64,000 nucleotides of DNA from an uncultured Bacteroidales bacterium (GTDB lineage Bacteria > Bacteroidota > Bacteroidia > Bacteroidales > Bacteroidaceae), in assembly GCA_902772585.1 (NCBI GenBank), contig CACYBB010000013.1, positions 17,980 through 81,979 of the forward strand, written 5' to 3'. The notes beneath the pieces are model-generated. The model was not told where the DNA came from and did not search any database. It saw only the letters and a program-made list of their open reading frames with translations. This document shows, in pieces, positions 43,001-51,500 of this stretch (its first letter is position 1; each line of letters starts with the position of its first letter). The position numbers and the translations under genes were made by a program.

Positions 43001-43344
43001 CCAAGGACCTCGACCCCATATTCTTTAAGAATACCTTTCTGATACAGTTCCGTACCGCAGTTCAAAGCGGTCTGACCACCGAAGGCCAACAGAATGCCGT
43101 CGGGCCGTTCCTTCTTGATGATCTCTGTAACAAAATGAGTGGTGACGGGTTGGAAATAAACCTTGTCGGCAATACCTTCAGAAGTCTGAATGGTAGCGAT
43201 GTTGGGGTTTACTAACACGGAAGAGATACCTTCCTCACGTAAAGCTTTTAATGCTTGGGAGCCAGAATAGTCAAACTCACCAGCTTGTCCGATTTTCAAA
43301 GCGCCAGAACCTAATACCAGCACCTTCTTGAGTTTTTTTGTCAT
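40078..43344 (-). CDS. carB: Carbamoyl-phosphate synthase large subunit
   Basis: A 1088-aa cytoplasmic enzyme with two homologous ATP-grasp halves and a C-terminal MGS-like allosteric domain; makes carbamoyl phosphate for pyrimidines and arginine. It starts MTKKLKKVLVLGSGALKIGQ (43344); an upstream open extension crosses the promoter (TACCTTTG, 43383-43390 on the minus strand) and is rejected. First-half motifs: FGGQTALNC, EINARLSRSSALASKATGYP. Second half: LGSGAYRIGSSVEFDWC, ECNLRASRSFPFVSKIL. No carA is adjacent, unlike many bacteria. Confidence 0.97.
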   Translation of the reverse strand: MTKKLKKVLVLGSGALKIGQAGEFDYSGSQALKALREEGISSVLVNPNIATIQTSEGIADKVYFQPVTTHFVTEIIKKERPDGILLAFGGQTALNCGTELYQKGILKEYGVEVLGTSVEAIMNTEDRDLFVKKLDEIQLKTPVSHAVENMEDALKAAHEIGFPIMIRSAYALGGLGSGICPDEKAFKELAESAFTFAPQILVEESLKGWKEIEFECIRDANDHCFTVASMENFDPLGIHTGESIVVAPTCSLKPEQVKMLQDITIKCVRHLGIVGECNIQFAFNAETNDYRIIEINARLSRSSALASKATGYPLAFVAAKIALGYTLDQIGEMGTTSSAYVAPSLDYMICKIPRWDLTKFAGVSRQIGSSMKSVGEIMSIGRSFEEMIQKGLRMIGQGMHGFVGNDHTKFDDLDDALANPTDLRIFAIAQALEDGYTVERIEQLTKIDVWFLERLKHIVDLKHELQKYDKLEDLPADLLLEVKQCGFSDFQIARFVLKTKSTNMEKENLQVREYRKQKGILPSVKRIPTVASEHPELTNYLYFTYTHTPAFAEPDGKVYTPAHDINYYKNEKSVVVLGSGAYRIGSSVEFDWCSVNAINTARKLGYKSIMINYNPETVSTDYDMCDRLYFDELSLERVLDVMDLEQPRGVIVSVGGQIPNNLAMKLHRQGVPVLGTSPVDIDRAENRDKFSAMLDKLGIDQPAWRALTSFEDVKQFVDEVGYPVLVRPSYVLSGAAMNVCYDDEELHRFLNMATEVSKEFPVVISKFMTETKEIEFDAVADKGEVVEYAISEHVEYAGVHSGDATMVFPAQHIYFSTIRQIKKIARKIAAELNISGPFNIQFLAKNREVKVIECNLRASRSFPFVSKILKRNFIETATKIMLDAPYSRPDSSEFDIDRIGVKASQFSFARLQNADPVLGVDMSSTGEVGCLGDDLNEAMLNSLIATGYRLPKEGANILISSGGAKGKVSLLEPAQNLVKKGYKVFATGGTAKFFNDNGVAATAVAWPDEEGQNNVMDMIAAHQFDLIINVPKNHTKRELTNGYRIRRGAIDHNIPLMTNVRLAKAFIEAFTALKEDEIKIKSWQEYNA

Positions 43345-43382
43345 ATCGTTTGCTGAGTTGTTGATGTCGTTATTCTGGGCTG

Positions 43383-43390
43383 CAAAGGTA
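43383..43390 (-). promoter_or_regulatory. carB promoter
   Basis: TACCTTTG on the minus strand, 38 nt before the carB ATG. Confidence 0.65.
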
Positions 43391-43440
43391 CAAAGAAAAT
43401 GAGAAATAGCAAAAGGATTTCTCAATTTTCTTATAAAAAA

Positions 43441-43472
43441 ATGTAGGGAAGACACTTTTGCCTTCCCTACAT
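43441..43472 (-). terminator. rpsA terminator
   Basis: An 11-bp perfect stem ATGTAGGGAAG / CTTCCCTACAT; T7 run on the minus strand, 17 nt after the rpsA stop. Confidence 0.85.
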
Positions 43473-43489
43473 AAATATATATACGAGAA

Positions 43490-45268
43490 TTACTCGCCTT
43501 TCTCCATCTGAGCCTTCAGCTGAGCCAGTACGTCGATGTCACCAAGTGTGGTGCTGGCTGCAACATTCTCAATCTTCGGAGCGTCTGCCTTCGGAGCACG
43601 AGTCTTCTTGGCAGCGGCCTTCTTCTCCTCACGCTGAGGATCCTCGAAGGTACGGCTGTGAGAGAGGATGATGCGCTTGCTGTCCTTGTTGAACTCGATA
43701 ACCTTGAAGGGCAGAACCTCACCAGCCTGAGCCTGTGAACCGTCCTCCTTCTGCAGGTGCTTAGGAGTAGCGAAGCCCTCAACGTTCTCACCGAGAGAAA
43801 CAACGGCACCCTTCTCCAGGAGCTCAGTAATCTTACCCTCGTGGATAGAACCAACGGTGTACTGCTCCTCGAAGACATCCCAAGGATTGTCCTCCAGCTG
43901 CTTGTGACCAAGGCTGAGACGACGGTTCTCCTTGTCGATATCGAGAACGACAACGTCGATCTGTGCGCCAACCTGTGTGAACTCAGAAGGATGCTTAACC
44001 TTCTTGGTCCAGCTGAGGTCGCTGATGTGAATCAGACCGTCAACACCCTCCTCGAGCTCAACAAATACACCGAAGTTGGTGAAGTTGCGAACCTTAGCAG
44101 AGTGCTTGCTGCCAACAGGATACTTAACCTCGATAGCCTCCCAGGGATCTTCCTTCAGCTGCTTGATGCCGAGAGACATCTTGCGCTCGTCGCGGTCGAG
44201 AGTCAGGATAACTGCCTCGATCTCGTCGCCAACCTTCAGGAACTCCTGAGCTGAACGCAGGTGCTGGCTCCAAGACATCTCAGAAACGTGAATCAGACCC
44301 TCAACACCAGGCTGAATCTCTACGAATGCACCGTAGTCAGCGATAACGACAACCTTACCCTTCACGTGGTCACCAACCTTGAGGTTAGCATCCAGAGCAT
44401 CCCAAGGATGAGGAGTGAGCTGCTTCAGACCGAGAGCGATACGACGCTTCTCCTCATCGAAGTCGAGGATAACGACGTTGATCTTCTGGTCGAGCTCAAC
44501 AACCTTGTGGGGATCGTCAACACGGCCCCAAGACAGGTCTGTGATGTGAATCAGTCCGTCAACACCACCCAGGTCTACGAATACGCCGTAGCTGGTGATA
44601 TTCTTCACAACACCCTCCAGGATCTGACCCTTCTCCAGCTTGCCGATGATCTCCTGCTTCTGGGCCTCGAGTTCAGCCTCGATGAGTGCCTTGTGAGAAA
44701 CTACTACATTGCGGAACTCCTGATTGATCTTAACAATCTTGAACTCCATGGTCTTGCCTACGAACTGGTCGTAGTCGCGTATGGGGTGAACGTCGATCTG
44801 GCTACCGGGCAGGAAGGCCTCGATGCCGAATACATCAACGATCATACCGCCCTTAGTGCGGCACTTGATGTAACCCTGAATAATCTCCTGAGCCTCCAGA
44901 GCAGCGTTGACGCGCTCCCAGCTCTTAGACATGCGGGCTTTCTTGTGACTGAGTACCAGCTGACCTTTCTTGTCCTCTGCGTTCTCTACATACACCTCAA
45001 CGGTGTCGCCGGCCTTCAGGTCGGGGTTGTAGCGGAACTCGCTGGCAGGGATAATACCGTCGCTCTTGTAGCCGATGTTAACGACTACCTCTTTCTTGTC
45101 GACGCTGATGACAGTACCGTCAACTACCTGGTGCTCGCTGACCTTGTTAAGGGTCTCGTCGTAAGCCTTGTCGAGCTCTTCCTTGCTGACGTTAGCGGCA
45201 GTGCCATTCTCAAACTGATCCCAGTCGAAGTCCTGTAATGGCTGGACGTTCTTTGTTAATTCTGACAT
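43490..45268 (-). CDS. rpsA: 30S ribosomal protein S1
   Basis: A 592-aa mRNA-binding ribosomal protein with six S1/OB repeats: first DGTVISVDKKEVVVNIGYKS, then ... VFGIEAFLPGSQ, KNITSYGVFVDLGGVDGLIH, VIADYGAFVEIQPGVEGLIH, RNFTNFGVFVELEEGVDGLI, and a final degenerate one. The C-terminus is Lys/Ala-rich. It is transcribed from a strong promoter through a structured 140-nt leader (45269-45412), which suggests translational feedback. Confidence 0.96.
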   Translation of the reverse strand: MSELTKNVQPLQDFDWDQFENGTAANVSKEELDKAYDETLNKVSEHQVVDGTVISVDKKEVVVNIGYKSDGIIPASEFRYNPDLKAGDTVEVYVENAEDKKGQLVLSHKKARMSKSWERVNAALEAQEIIQGYIKCRTKGGMIVDVFGIEAFLPGSQIDVHPIRDYDQFVGKTMEFKIVKINQEFRNVVVSHKALIEAELEAQKQEIIGKLEKGQILEGVVKNITSYGVFVDLGGVDGLIHITDLSWGRVDDPHKVVELDQKINVVILDFDEEKRRIALGLKQLTPHPWDALDANLKVGDHVKGKVVVIADYGAFVEIQPGVEGLIHVSEMSWSQHLRSAQEFLKVGDEIEAVILTLDRDERKMSLGIKQLKEDPWEAIEVKYPVGSKHSAKVRNFTNFGVFVELEEGVDGLIHISDLSWTKKVKHPSEFTQVGAQIDVVVLDIDKENRRLSLGHKQLEDNPWDVFEEQYTVGSIHEGKITELLEKGAVVSLGENVEGFATPKHLQKEDGSQAQAGEVLPFKVIEFNKDSKRIILSHSRTFEDPQREEKKAAAKKTRAPKADAPKIENVAASTTLGDIDVLAQLKAQMEKGE

Positions 45269-45420
45269 AATAATAAATAATGTGTTGCCCGATCTCTCGA
45301 TGGGGCGGGGCCTGAACAGACGTTTATCAGACCGTGTTTTAAAGGGTTAATAATGATAGGCACCGACGCCTGTTTCAGCACCTACTCGCCCTTTTGGGCG
45401 CAAAAGCGGGTGCAAAGGTA
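45269..45420 (-). promoter_or_regulatory. Promoter and structured 5' leader of rpsA
   Basis: The TACCTTTG box is at 45413-45420 on the minus strand. Downstream the leader can form four hairpins, in + coordinates: 45387-45400 (CGCCC/GGGCG), 45359-45382, 45309-45333 (seven pairs, one G-T) and 45287-45306 (arms GCCCCATC and GATCGGGC, with a GAGA tetraloop). The last ends 18 nt before the ATG, where it could control translation. S1 autoregulation is known in other bacteria; this structure is inferred by eye. Confidence 0.6.
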
Positions 45421-45469
45421 CAAAAAAGAGGTGAGATGTAAGGAGTGAGAGTAGGAAGAAGAGAAAGAT

Positions 45470-48400
45470 TTATGGTTTTTTAACCTTTTTGGCTTTCTTT
45501 TTCTTGGTTGACAGCAAGTCACTCAGTCCATTGAAGTCTTTCTGCATGATGAGACCTATGCCTTGGGTGTTCAGTGATGACTTGGTGAAATAGCGGTCGT
45601 TGGTCTGGTTGTACACCTTGAAAGCCAGATTGCCATTGGGAAGCAACAGGTAACGGATGTCGAAGTCACCAATGAACGATGAGTTAGCAGCTGCTGCTGC
45701 GTTTTTGGATGTGGCACTGCTTCCGTCACGATAGCCGAACTGGCCGTTGATGAGCAGGCGGTTGTTGAGCAGACGGCCATTGACGATTCCTTCGTATTCG
45801 GCATTGTTCCAACCTTCATCGCCTGTGGAGATATTGGCACCGAAACTCCAGTTGTTGCTCTTGATGACGCGGTTAAGCACATCGTTGAGCTGGCTGCTGA
45901 GCGTACCAGACAGCAGACTCTGCATGGCCAGTGAGGTCTTGCTACGTCCTCCCGATTCTTCGTCGCTGGCATTGTTGGCGCCCTGTGGGTAGAAGCGTCC
46001 TACAGCCAATAGGTAGATAACCTGCTGGTTCATCTCCTCCTCGCTGTTGATGATAGAGCGGAGCATCTGTTTTTCGTCAGAGTTGACGTTAGGTATGTCG
46101 AGGTCGAACTCGATAATCGGAGCGCTGGGCTGTCCTGAGATGTTCATCAGACAATTGACGCGGACAGTATTCGAGAAACTCTTGCCGACATTCAAATCGG
46201 AGAGCGACACACCATTGACTGTATGCTGTGCCTGCATGTTCAGACGGGCATCGTAAGGGTCGCCACCGAAAATGATAGTGCCACCTTCGCTGAAGACGAA
46301 ATTCTTCTTGATGATGTTCTGAATAGTGATGCCATAGGTTCCCTCACTGATGCGATAGGTGCCAAACATGCTGAAGCTGCCCTTGTTGTAGAAGGTGGTC
46401 TGCAGGTCTCCGCTGCCTCGTAAGGTGATGTAGTCGTTGGTGCGCTCATCCATCAGCAGACGGATGGTGGCATCAGGCGTGGCATTGATTCTCAGACGCA
46501 TGGTGATATCGGTGCGGAGGTCGGCACGTGGGGTATAGGTGGTGTTATCTGTTGCCGTCTCTGTCTCGATGACTGTTGACTGGTAACGTGGCTTGCTGGA
46601 CTCATCTTTTGATCCCCAGACAATGAATTCCTGGTCGGTGATGACATCCGGTGAAGCTGCATTATATACAAATACGGTACCTCGTTTGGGGGTGACGTCA
46701 GCCTCGATGAGCAGGCTGTTTTCCTTACCATGGATGGCTACTGTACCATCGGCAAAGGCAGTACCATAGAAGGATGCGTCGCCAAAGGTCTTGAAATCGT
46801 AGGCCAGCAGGTTGCGGGCATTGAGGTAGATGTCGTAGGTGAGGTTGGTAAGGTCGTTATGATGGATGCCTCCCGTCATAATGCCCTGATTGCCGTAGAT
46901 GTCGTAGAGTACACAGTTCTTGAAGGCGATATTGTCGCGTGTCAGGAGCAGTGTGTCGTTCTTCATCTCGTAGGTACAGTTCAGGGTGCTGACGTGCGCC
47001 TTGCCGTTAAGAATCAGTTCTCCGTAGAGGTTCATGGCGTTGAGTGGTCCTGCCAACTTGACATTACCATTGCCATAGCCGTCTATGTGGTCGATGAACG
47101 TCTCAGTAAAAGACTGGGCAAAGTCTAGGCTGGTACCTTCTGCCTTGACGTCTAAATCGATATAGCTTCGCTTGGGTGATACATAGCCGCTGATGTATGT
47201 CTTTGCCGTTGGCCCATCATCAGCAATAGCCTGTATGTCAATTTGTTCTGCTTCTTTGTTCCAGATAACATTTGCGTCCAAATCGCCCATTCTTCCATGC
47301 TCGAATTGGAAACCTTTGACGAGTAATTTGGCATCGGCTTCCAGTTCACCGAAGACACCTCGCAGTACACCACCGCCTGTTGCCTTGCCACTGAAACTGA
47401 CAGCGTCGAAGTTCACCAAATCAAGAATATAATCAATGTCGAGATCGCGCATGTTGACGTTGATAGAATCGTGGCTGCTCTCTGATGCCGTACCGTCAAG
47501 AGTCAGGAATTGTTGTTCGTGACGGATGGAGAAACCTGTAATGTTGAGGTTCTTTCCGACATAAGAGATGGTGGCAGGAAGAATGTCCCAAGTCTTATCC
47601 TTGATAGTCATCTGTGAAGGTGCTATCTTGATGAATGCTGCCTGGCTATTGTCGAATGCTGTGTCAAAATAGGCCATTGTCGTCATACGGCCTCTGGTGC
47701 GTTCCTCTTCGTTGTTGTCCCATTGGAGAGTGGCAGTTATCTGGTCGTTATGCACGCTTCCGCCAACCTGCAGGTCTAGGCCATTGCCATCGTCGTAATG
47801 TTTGGTGATGCTGATGTCGTACTGTAGGGTGTTGATAGGCGAGAGGATGCTGATATGGGCATTGTCGTAGCGACTATCGTCATAATAGAACTGTGGAATG
47901 TCGCACTCCATGAGAATCTGCTGGCGCTCGTCGTTCAGACTGCCCTGTAGCGTCAATGGCTTAGGCAAATAGAATGGAACACGCAATATGCGTTCTATCC
48001 AATCCGACTTGCGGATGGTTGCCTGGATAGAGAAATTGTTGTGCACGCTGGTATCGACCGCAGGCAGACCAGGAATGGTCTTCATGCGTGTTGCCAGGAA
48101 GTTGGTAAAGCTTTGAGGCAGGGTCTTATAGTCGAAATCGCCACGGATGGAAGCTTCGCCAAAGTCGCTGGTCATAGTGACATAGTGTATGTCGCCATCA
48201 TAGCCCGATTCGATGTGTAGCTTCTCCAGATCGTACGACACGTTGTGGCCTTGTAAGGAGAAGTCGCTGATGTCGAAAGTTCCGACAGCATCGTTGAGGT
48301 CACTGGCCAGAAAGTCTGCCTTGATATCAGCATAGAAACGTGCCTCGCCCCATTTGTCGGAGAGATTCATGGCTTTGGGAGACAGATTGGCAATAACGGC

Positions 48401-49951
48401 TTCCAACTTTACGTTGTGCTGCTTACCGCTCTGCAGGATGCTACCGTCAACAACCAAACCGATGTTGGCGTCGTCGATGCTGGCGTGACCATGAATGTCG
48501 GTGGGGCTATAGAGTCCGTCGATATCGATATGCTGATAGTTGTAGCCTTTGAATTCAAACTGGTGGACGATGCCATCAGCCTTGACGATGAGTGGCTGTC
48601 CATCAGGCAACTGACCACTAAGGTCGATATCGGTGGAAAGGGTTCCGAACTGCTCGTCGTCAAGTACGGTCTTCAGGTTGAATTCCTTGGTGTCGATATG
48701 GCCGTTGAAATGACGCTTTTCGTCAATGGCCATTGTCATATTGACAGTACCGGCATCCGTCTGAAGTTGGTTGTGTGTCTCAATGCTACTGGCGCCCTTA
48801 CCTTGAGCGTGGCCTCTTAGGTGGATGTTGCCCATGCGGACCAGTTCTTGTGGAACCTGTATGCGTTGACCTTGTAGATTCTCTGAGATGAAACTGACGG
48901 TTTTGGCTGATAGTGCCAGGTCGTTGATGTCCACATTCCAAGAGGGTAGGCTGTCGCGTAGTCCTTTGGCCCATCCATCAATATTGATAGCGATATCGCC
49001 TGTGGTAGAGCCGATACTAAGCATGGGGATGTCCAGCGTTTCTCCTTCACCATGGAAATGGCAGGCCAACGATAGTGTACTCTGGAAGGTGTTCAGCGAT
49101 GGTAATAAGCAGGAAAGGTCGCTGAGGGTGATGGTCGAGGGCTTGATGCTACCCGTATAGCGTAGGGATGGCGTCACAAAGTGGTCACCACGGAAGCGGT
49201 AGCTGGCGTCAATGTCGCCCAACTGGAAATTGGTGCCAGGCATGCGTAACACAAAATCTGTCAGGCGACTGCAGCTCTTGCCTCCTTCGTAGTGCATGCT
49301 CAGGCGCTTGATGTTCAGTCCTGACTGTTCCTTGAACGACAGACGTTTGATGTTAACGTTCAAAGAGTCCTCACAGAGTGCTTTGAGGATAATGTGCGAA
49401 CTGATGTCGCTGACTTTCAAGTGATTAGGATTCAGAACGCCTGCAGTTTGGGGTAGGTCTTGACGATCAAAGCTGACAGAGGAATGACGGATAATCAGCG
49501 AGTTGATACGCAAGTCGAGTGGGGCAGTGCTGGTGGTGTCTTTAGATGCCAGCGAGTCGAGTACAAACTGGAAATTAGGTTTTGCCAGCGAGTCGCGCTG
49601 ATAGAGTTTGGCGTGGGCACCAAAGAGTTGGGCTGTCGAGATGGATATCTTTCCGTCCGTCAGTGGCAACAGGTCCACGTGTGCCGAGATGCGTCCTGCT
49701 GTGAGCATATCAGTGCCTTGCTGGTCCTTAATGTTGACCTGGTAGAGTGTCAAATGGCTCAACAATCCGTATTTCAGACGACCTATCGATACGCTGGTTC
49801 CCAGTTTCTCTGATAACACATTTGCTGCTCTCTTCCCCAAATATTCCTGCACAGCAGGAATGCTGAAGGTGAGAATAATGAGCAAGTACAGTCCGAGGAT
49901 AGACCATATTGCTATGTTGAGTATGTGCTTCAGTATCTTCAAAACTGGCAA
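45470..49951 (-). CDS. tamB: Translocation/assembly module protein TamB
   Basis: A 1493-aa inner-membrane-anchored periplasmic protein. One N-terminal TM helix (IAIWSILGLYLLIILTFSIP) precedes a very long beta-rich AsmA/TamB region that should form a lipid-groove rod, then the C-terminal DUF490/TamB domain (NVGKSFSNTVRVNCLMNISG, PSAPIIEFDLDIPNV, SGGRSKTSLAMQSLLSGTLS). It probably works with TamL (1548-3758). No ATG fits: a TGA lies in frame 21 nt upstream and the first codon used here is TTG (PVLKIL). A TAATTTTG promoter box is at 49992-49999 on the minus strand. Confidence 0.93.
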   Translation of the reverse strand: MPVLKILKHILNIAIWSILGLYLLIILTFSIPAVQEYLGKRAANVLSEKLGTSVSIGRLKYGLLSHLTLYQVNIKDQQGTDMLTAGRISAHVDLLPLTDGKISISTAQLFGAHAKLYQRDSLAKPNFQFVLDSLASKDTTSTAPLDLRINSLIIRHSSVSFDRQDLPQTAGVLNPNHLKVSDISSHIILKALCEDSLNVNIKRLSFKEQSGLNIKRLSMHYEGGKSCSRLTDFVLRMPGTNFQLGDIDASYRFRGDHFVTPSLRYTGSIKPSTITLSDLSCLLPSLNTFQSTLSLACHFHGEGETLDIPMLSIGSTTGDIAINIDGWAKGLRDSLPSWNVDINDLALSAKTVSFISENLQGQRIQVPQELVRMGNIHLRGHAQGKGASSIETHNQLQTDAGTVNMTMAIDEKRHFNGHIDTKEFNLKTVLDDEQFGTLSTDIDLSGQLPDGQPLIVKADGIVHQFEFKGYNYQHIDIDGLYSPTDIHGHASIDDANIGLVVDGSILQSGKQHNVKLEAVIANLSPKAMNLSDKWGEARFYADIKADFLASDLNDAVGTFDISDFSLQGHNVSYDLEKLHIESGYDGDIHYVTMTSDFGEASIRGDFDYKTLPQSFTNFLATRMKTIPGLPAVDTSVHNNFSIQATIRKSDWIERILRVPFYLPKPLTLQGSLNDERQQILMECDIPQFYYDDSRYDNAHISILSPINTLQYDISITKHYDDGNGLDLQVGGSVHNDQITATLQWDNNEEERTRGRMTTMAYFDTAFDNSQAAFIKIAPSQMTIKDKTWDILPATISYVGKNLNITGFSIRHEQQFLTLDGTASESSHDSINVNMRDLDIDYILDLVNFDAVSFSGKATGGGVLRGVFGELEADAKLLVKGFQFEHGRMGDLDANVIWNKEAEQIDIQAIADDGPTAKTYISGYVSPKRSYIDLDVKAEGTSLDFAQSFTETFIDHIDGYGNGNVKLAGPLNAMNLYGELILNGKAHVSTLNCTYEMKNDTLLLTRDNIAFKNCVLYDIYGNQGIMTGGIHHNDLTNLTYDIYLNARNLLAYDFKTFGDASFYGTAFADGTVAIHGKENSLLIEADVTPKRGTVFVYNAASPDVITDQEFIVWGSKDESSKPRYQSTVIETETATDNTTYTPRADLRTDITMRLRINATPDATIRLLMDERTNDYITLRGSGDLQTTFYNKGSFSMFGTYRISEGTYGITIQNIIKKNFVFSEGGTIIFGGDPYDARLNMQAQHTVNGVSLSDLNVGKSFSNTVRVNCLMNISGQPSAPIIEFDLDIPNVNSDEKQMLRSIINSEEEMNQQVIYLLAVGRFYPQGANNASDEESGGRSKTSLAMQSLLSGTLSSQLNDVLNRVIKSNNWSFGANISTGDEGWNNAEYEGIVNGRLLNNRLLINGQFGYRDGSSATSKNAAAAANSSFIGDFDIRYLLLPNGNLAFKVYNQTNDRYFTKSSLNTQGIGLIMQKDFNGLSDLLSTKKKKAKKVKKP

Positions 49952-49991
49952 ATAGAGATAGCAAAATTTTCATTCTGCTGGTTATTGGCTA

Positions 49992-50072
49992 CAAAATTAC
50001 ATCAAAAAGTTGTGATGACGGAATTTTTCGACGATTTTTTATGTCAGATATGCTATTTTTTTAGTAATTTTG
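49992..50072. promoter_or_regulatory. Divergent promoters, tamB / nqr operon
   Basis: Minus-strand TAATTTTG at 49992-49999 for tamB; plus-strand TAATTTTG at 50065-50072, 57 nt before the nqrA ATG. Confidence 0.65.
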
Positions 50073-50129
50073 CACCATTCTTAGAGAAAACGTAGTAGAT
50101 AACTATTCAAATATTCATTTATATTATCC

Positions 50130-51473
50130 ATGGCAAATGTAATCAAGTTACACAAAGGCTTGGACATTCACCTTCAAGGAAAAGCTGAGGAGAAGCTCAT
50201 CCAGTTGAAGTCAAACGGTCAGTATGCACTGGTGCCTGATGATTTTGAGGGAGTGACTCCGAAAGTTGTCGTCAAGGAAGGGGAAACCGTCAAGGCCGGG
50301 GATGCCTTGTTCGTCAACAAGCAGTATCCCGAAGTGAAGTTTGCCTCACCCGTCAGCGGAAAAGTCTGCGAGGTGGCACGTGGCGAACGAAGGAAAGTGC
50401 TCTATGTTAAGGTACAGGCTGATGCAGAGCAGCAGTATGTAAACTATGGCGTGAAGGATGTAGCCAAGATGGATGGCAAACAGGTGGTTGATGCACTGCT
50501 TGAAGCTGGTATCTTTGGTTATATCAATCAGTTGCCTTATGCTGTTTCAACGAATCCTTCGGTAATGCCGAAGGCTATCTTTGTTTCTGCATTGCGTGAC
50601 AAACCGCTGGCAGGCGACTTCGATTTTGAGGTAAAAGGTGAGGAAGCAAACTTCCAGACAGGTCTGACGGCACTGTCAAAGATTGCCAAGACCTATTTGG
50701 GTTGTGGTGTTCACTCCAGCTTCGAGAACTATCAGAATGTTGATGTAACTGTCTTTGATGGCAAGTGTCCTGCTGGCAATGTTGGCGTACAGGTGAATAA
50801 CATCGATCCAGTCAACAAGGGCGAGGTGGTTTGGACCATCGGCGACCCAACAGTTGTGCTGTTCATCGGTCGTCTGTTCAATACGGGCAAGGTGGACCTT
50901 ACCCGCACGGTGGCTCTTTGTGGTAGTGAGATTAACAGTCCTGCCTATGTGAAAATGCTGGTGGGCGAAGAGCTTTCTACACTCCTGAGCAACAGCTATG
51001 ACGCTTCGAAGAGCGTTCGCATCATCAATGGTAATGTGCTGACAGGTCGTCCAACTACCAAGGATGGTTTCCTGGGTGCTCACAGCTCTGAGATTACTGT
51101 TATCCCCGAGGGTAACGATGCCGACGAGATGCTGGGTTGGATTCTGCCACGCTTCAAGCAGTTCTCCGTCAACCGCAGCTATTTCTCTTGGCTGTGCGGC
51201 AATAAGAGCTATGCACTCGATGCCCGTGTTAAGGGTGGCGAGCGCCACATGATTATGAGTGGTGAGTACGACAAGGTGCTGCCTATGGACATCTATGGCG
51301 AATACCTCATCAAGGCTATCATCGCTGGCGATATCGACCGCCAGGAGGCCCTGGGTATCTACGAGGTTGCTCCTGAGGACTTTGCTCTTGCAGAATTCGT
51401 GGATTCTTCTAAACTTGAGTTGCAGCGTATTGTGCGTGAAGGTCTCAACATTTTACGTAAAGAAAACGCTTAA
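50130..51473 (+). CDS. nqrA: Na+-translocating NADH:quinone reductase subunit A
   Basis: A 447-aa peripheral subunit of the sodium pump. Starts NVIKLHKGLDIHLQGKAEEK; characteristic regions are GDALFVNKQYPEVKFASPVS, GEVVWTIGDPTVVLFIGRLF and RSYFSWLCGNKSYALD. It opens the six-gene nqrABCDEF operon, which couples NADH oxidation to Na+ export. nqrB follows 27 nt later, after a repeat-like TTTAATG spacer. Confidence 0.96.
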   Translation: MANVIKLHKGLDIHLQGKAEEKLIQLKSNGQYALVPDDFEGVTPKVVVKEGETVKAGDALFVNKQYPEVKFASPVSGKVCEVARGERRKVLYVKVQADAEQQYVNYGVKDVAKMDGKQVVDALLEAGIFGYINQLPYAVSTNPSVMPKAIFVSALRDKPLAGDFDFEVKGEEANFQTGLTALSKIAKTYLGCGVHSSFENYQNVDVTVFDGKCPAGNVGVQVNNIDPVNKGEVVWTIGDPTVVLFIGRLFNTGKVDLTRTVALCGSEINSPAYVKMLVGEELSTLLSNSYDASKSVRIINGNVLTGRPTTKDGFLGAHSSEITVIPEGNDADEMLGWILPRFKQFSVNRSYFSWLCGNKSYALDARVKGGERHMIMSGEYDKVLPMDIYGEYLIKAIIAGDIDRQEALGIYEVAPEDFALAEFVDSSKLELQRIVREGLNILRKENA

Positions 51474-51500
51474 TGTTTAATCTTTAATGTTTAATTTAAC

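Noticed and set aside
44261-45238. 325-codon plus-strand frame across rpsA
   Set aside because: Shadow of the repetitive S1 coding sequence; it lacks any recognisable domain or promoter.
45269-45412. A known riboswitch ahead of rpsA
   Set aside because: No recognisable ligand-binding core was seen; hairpins fit a ribosomal-protein leader better, and no named family could be assigned.
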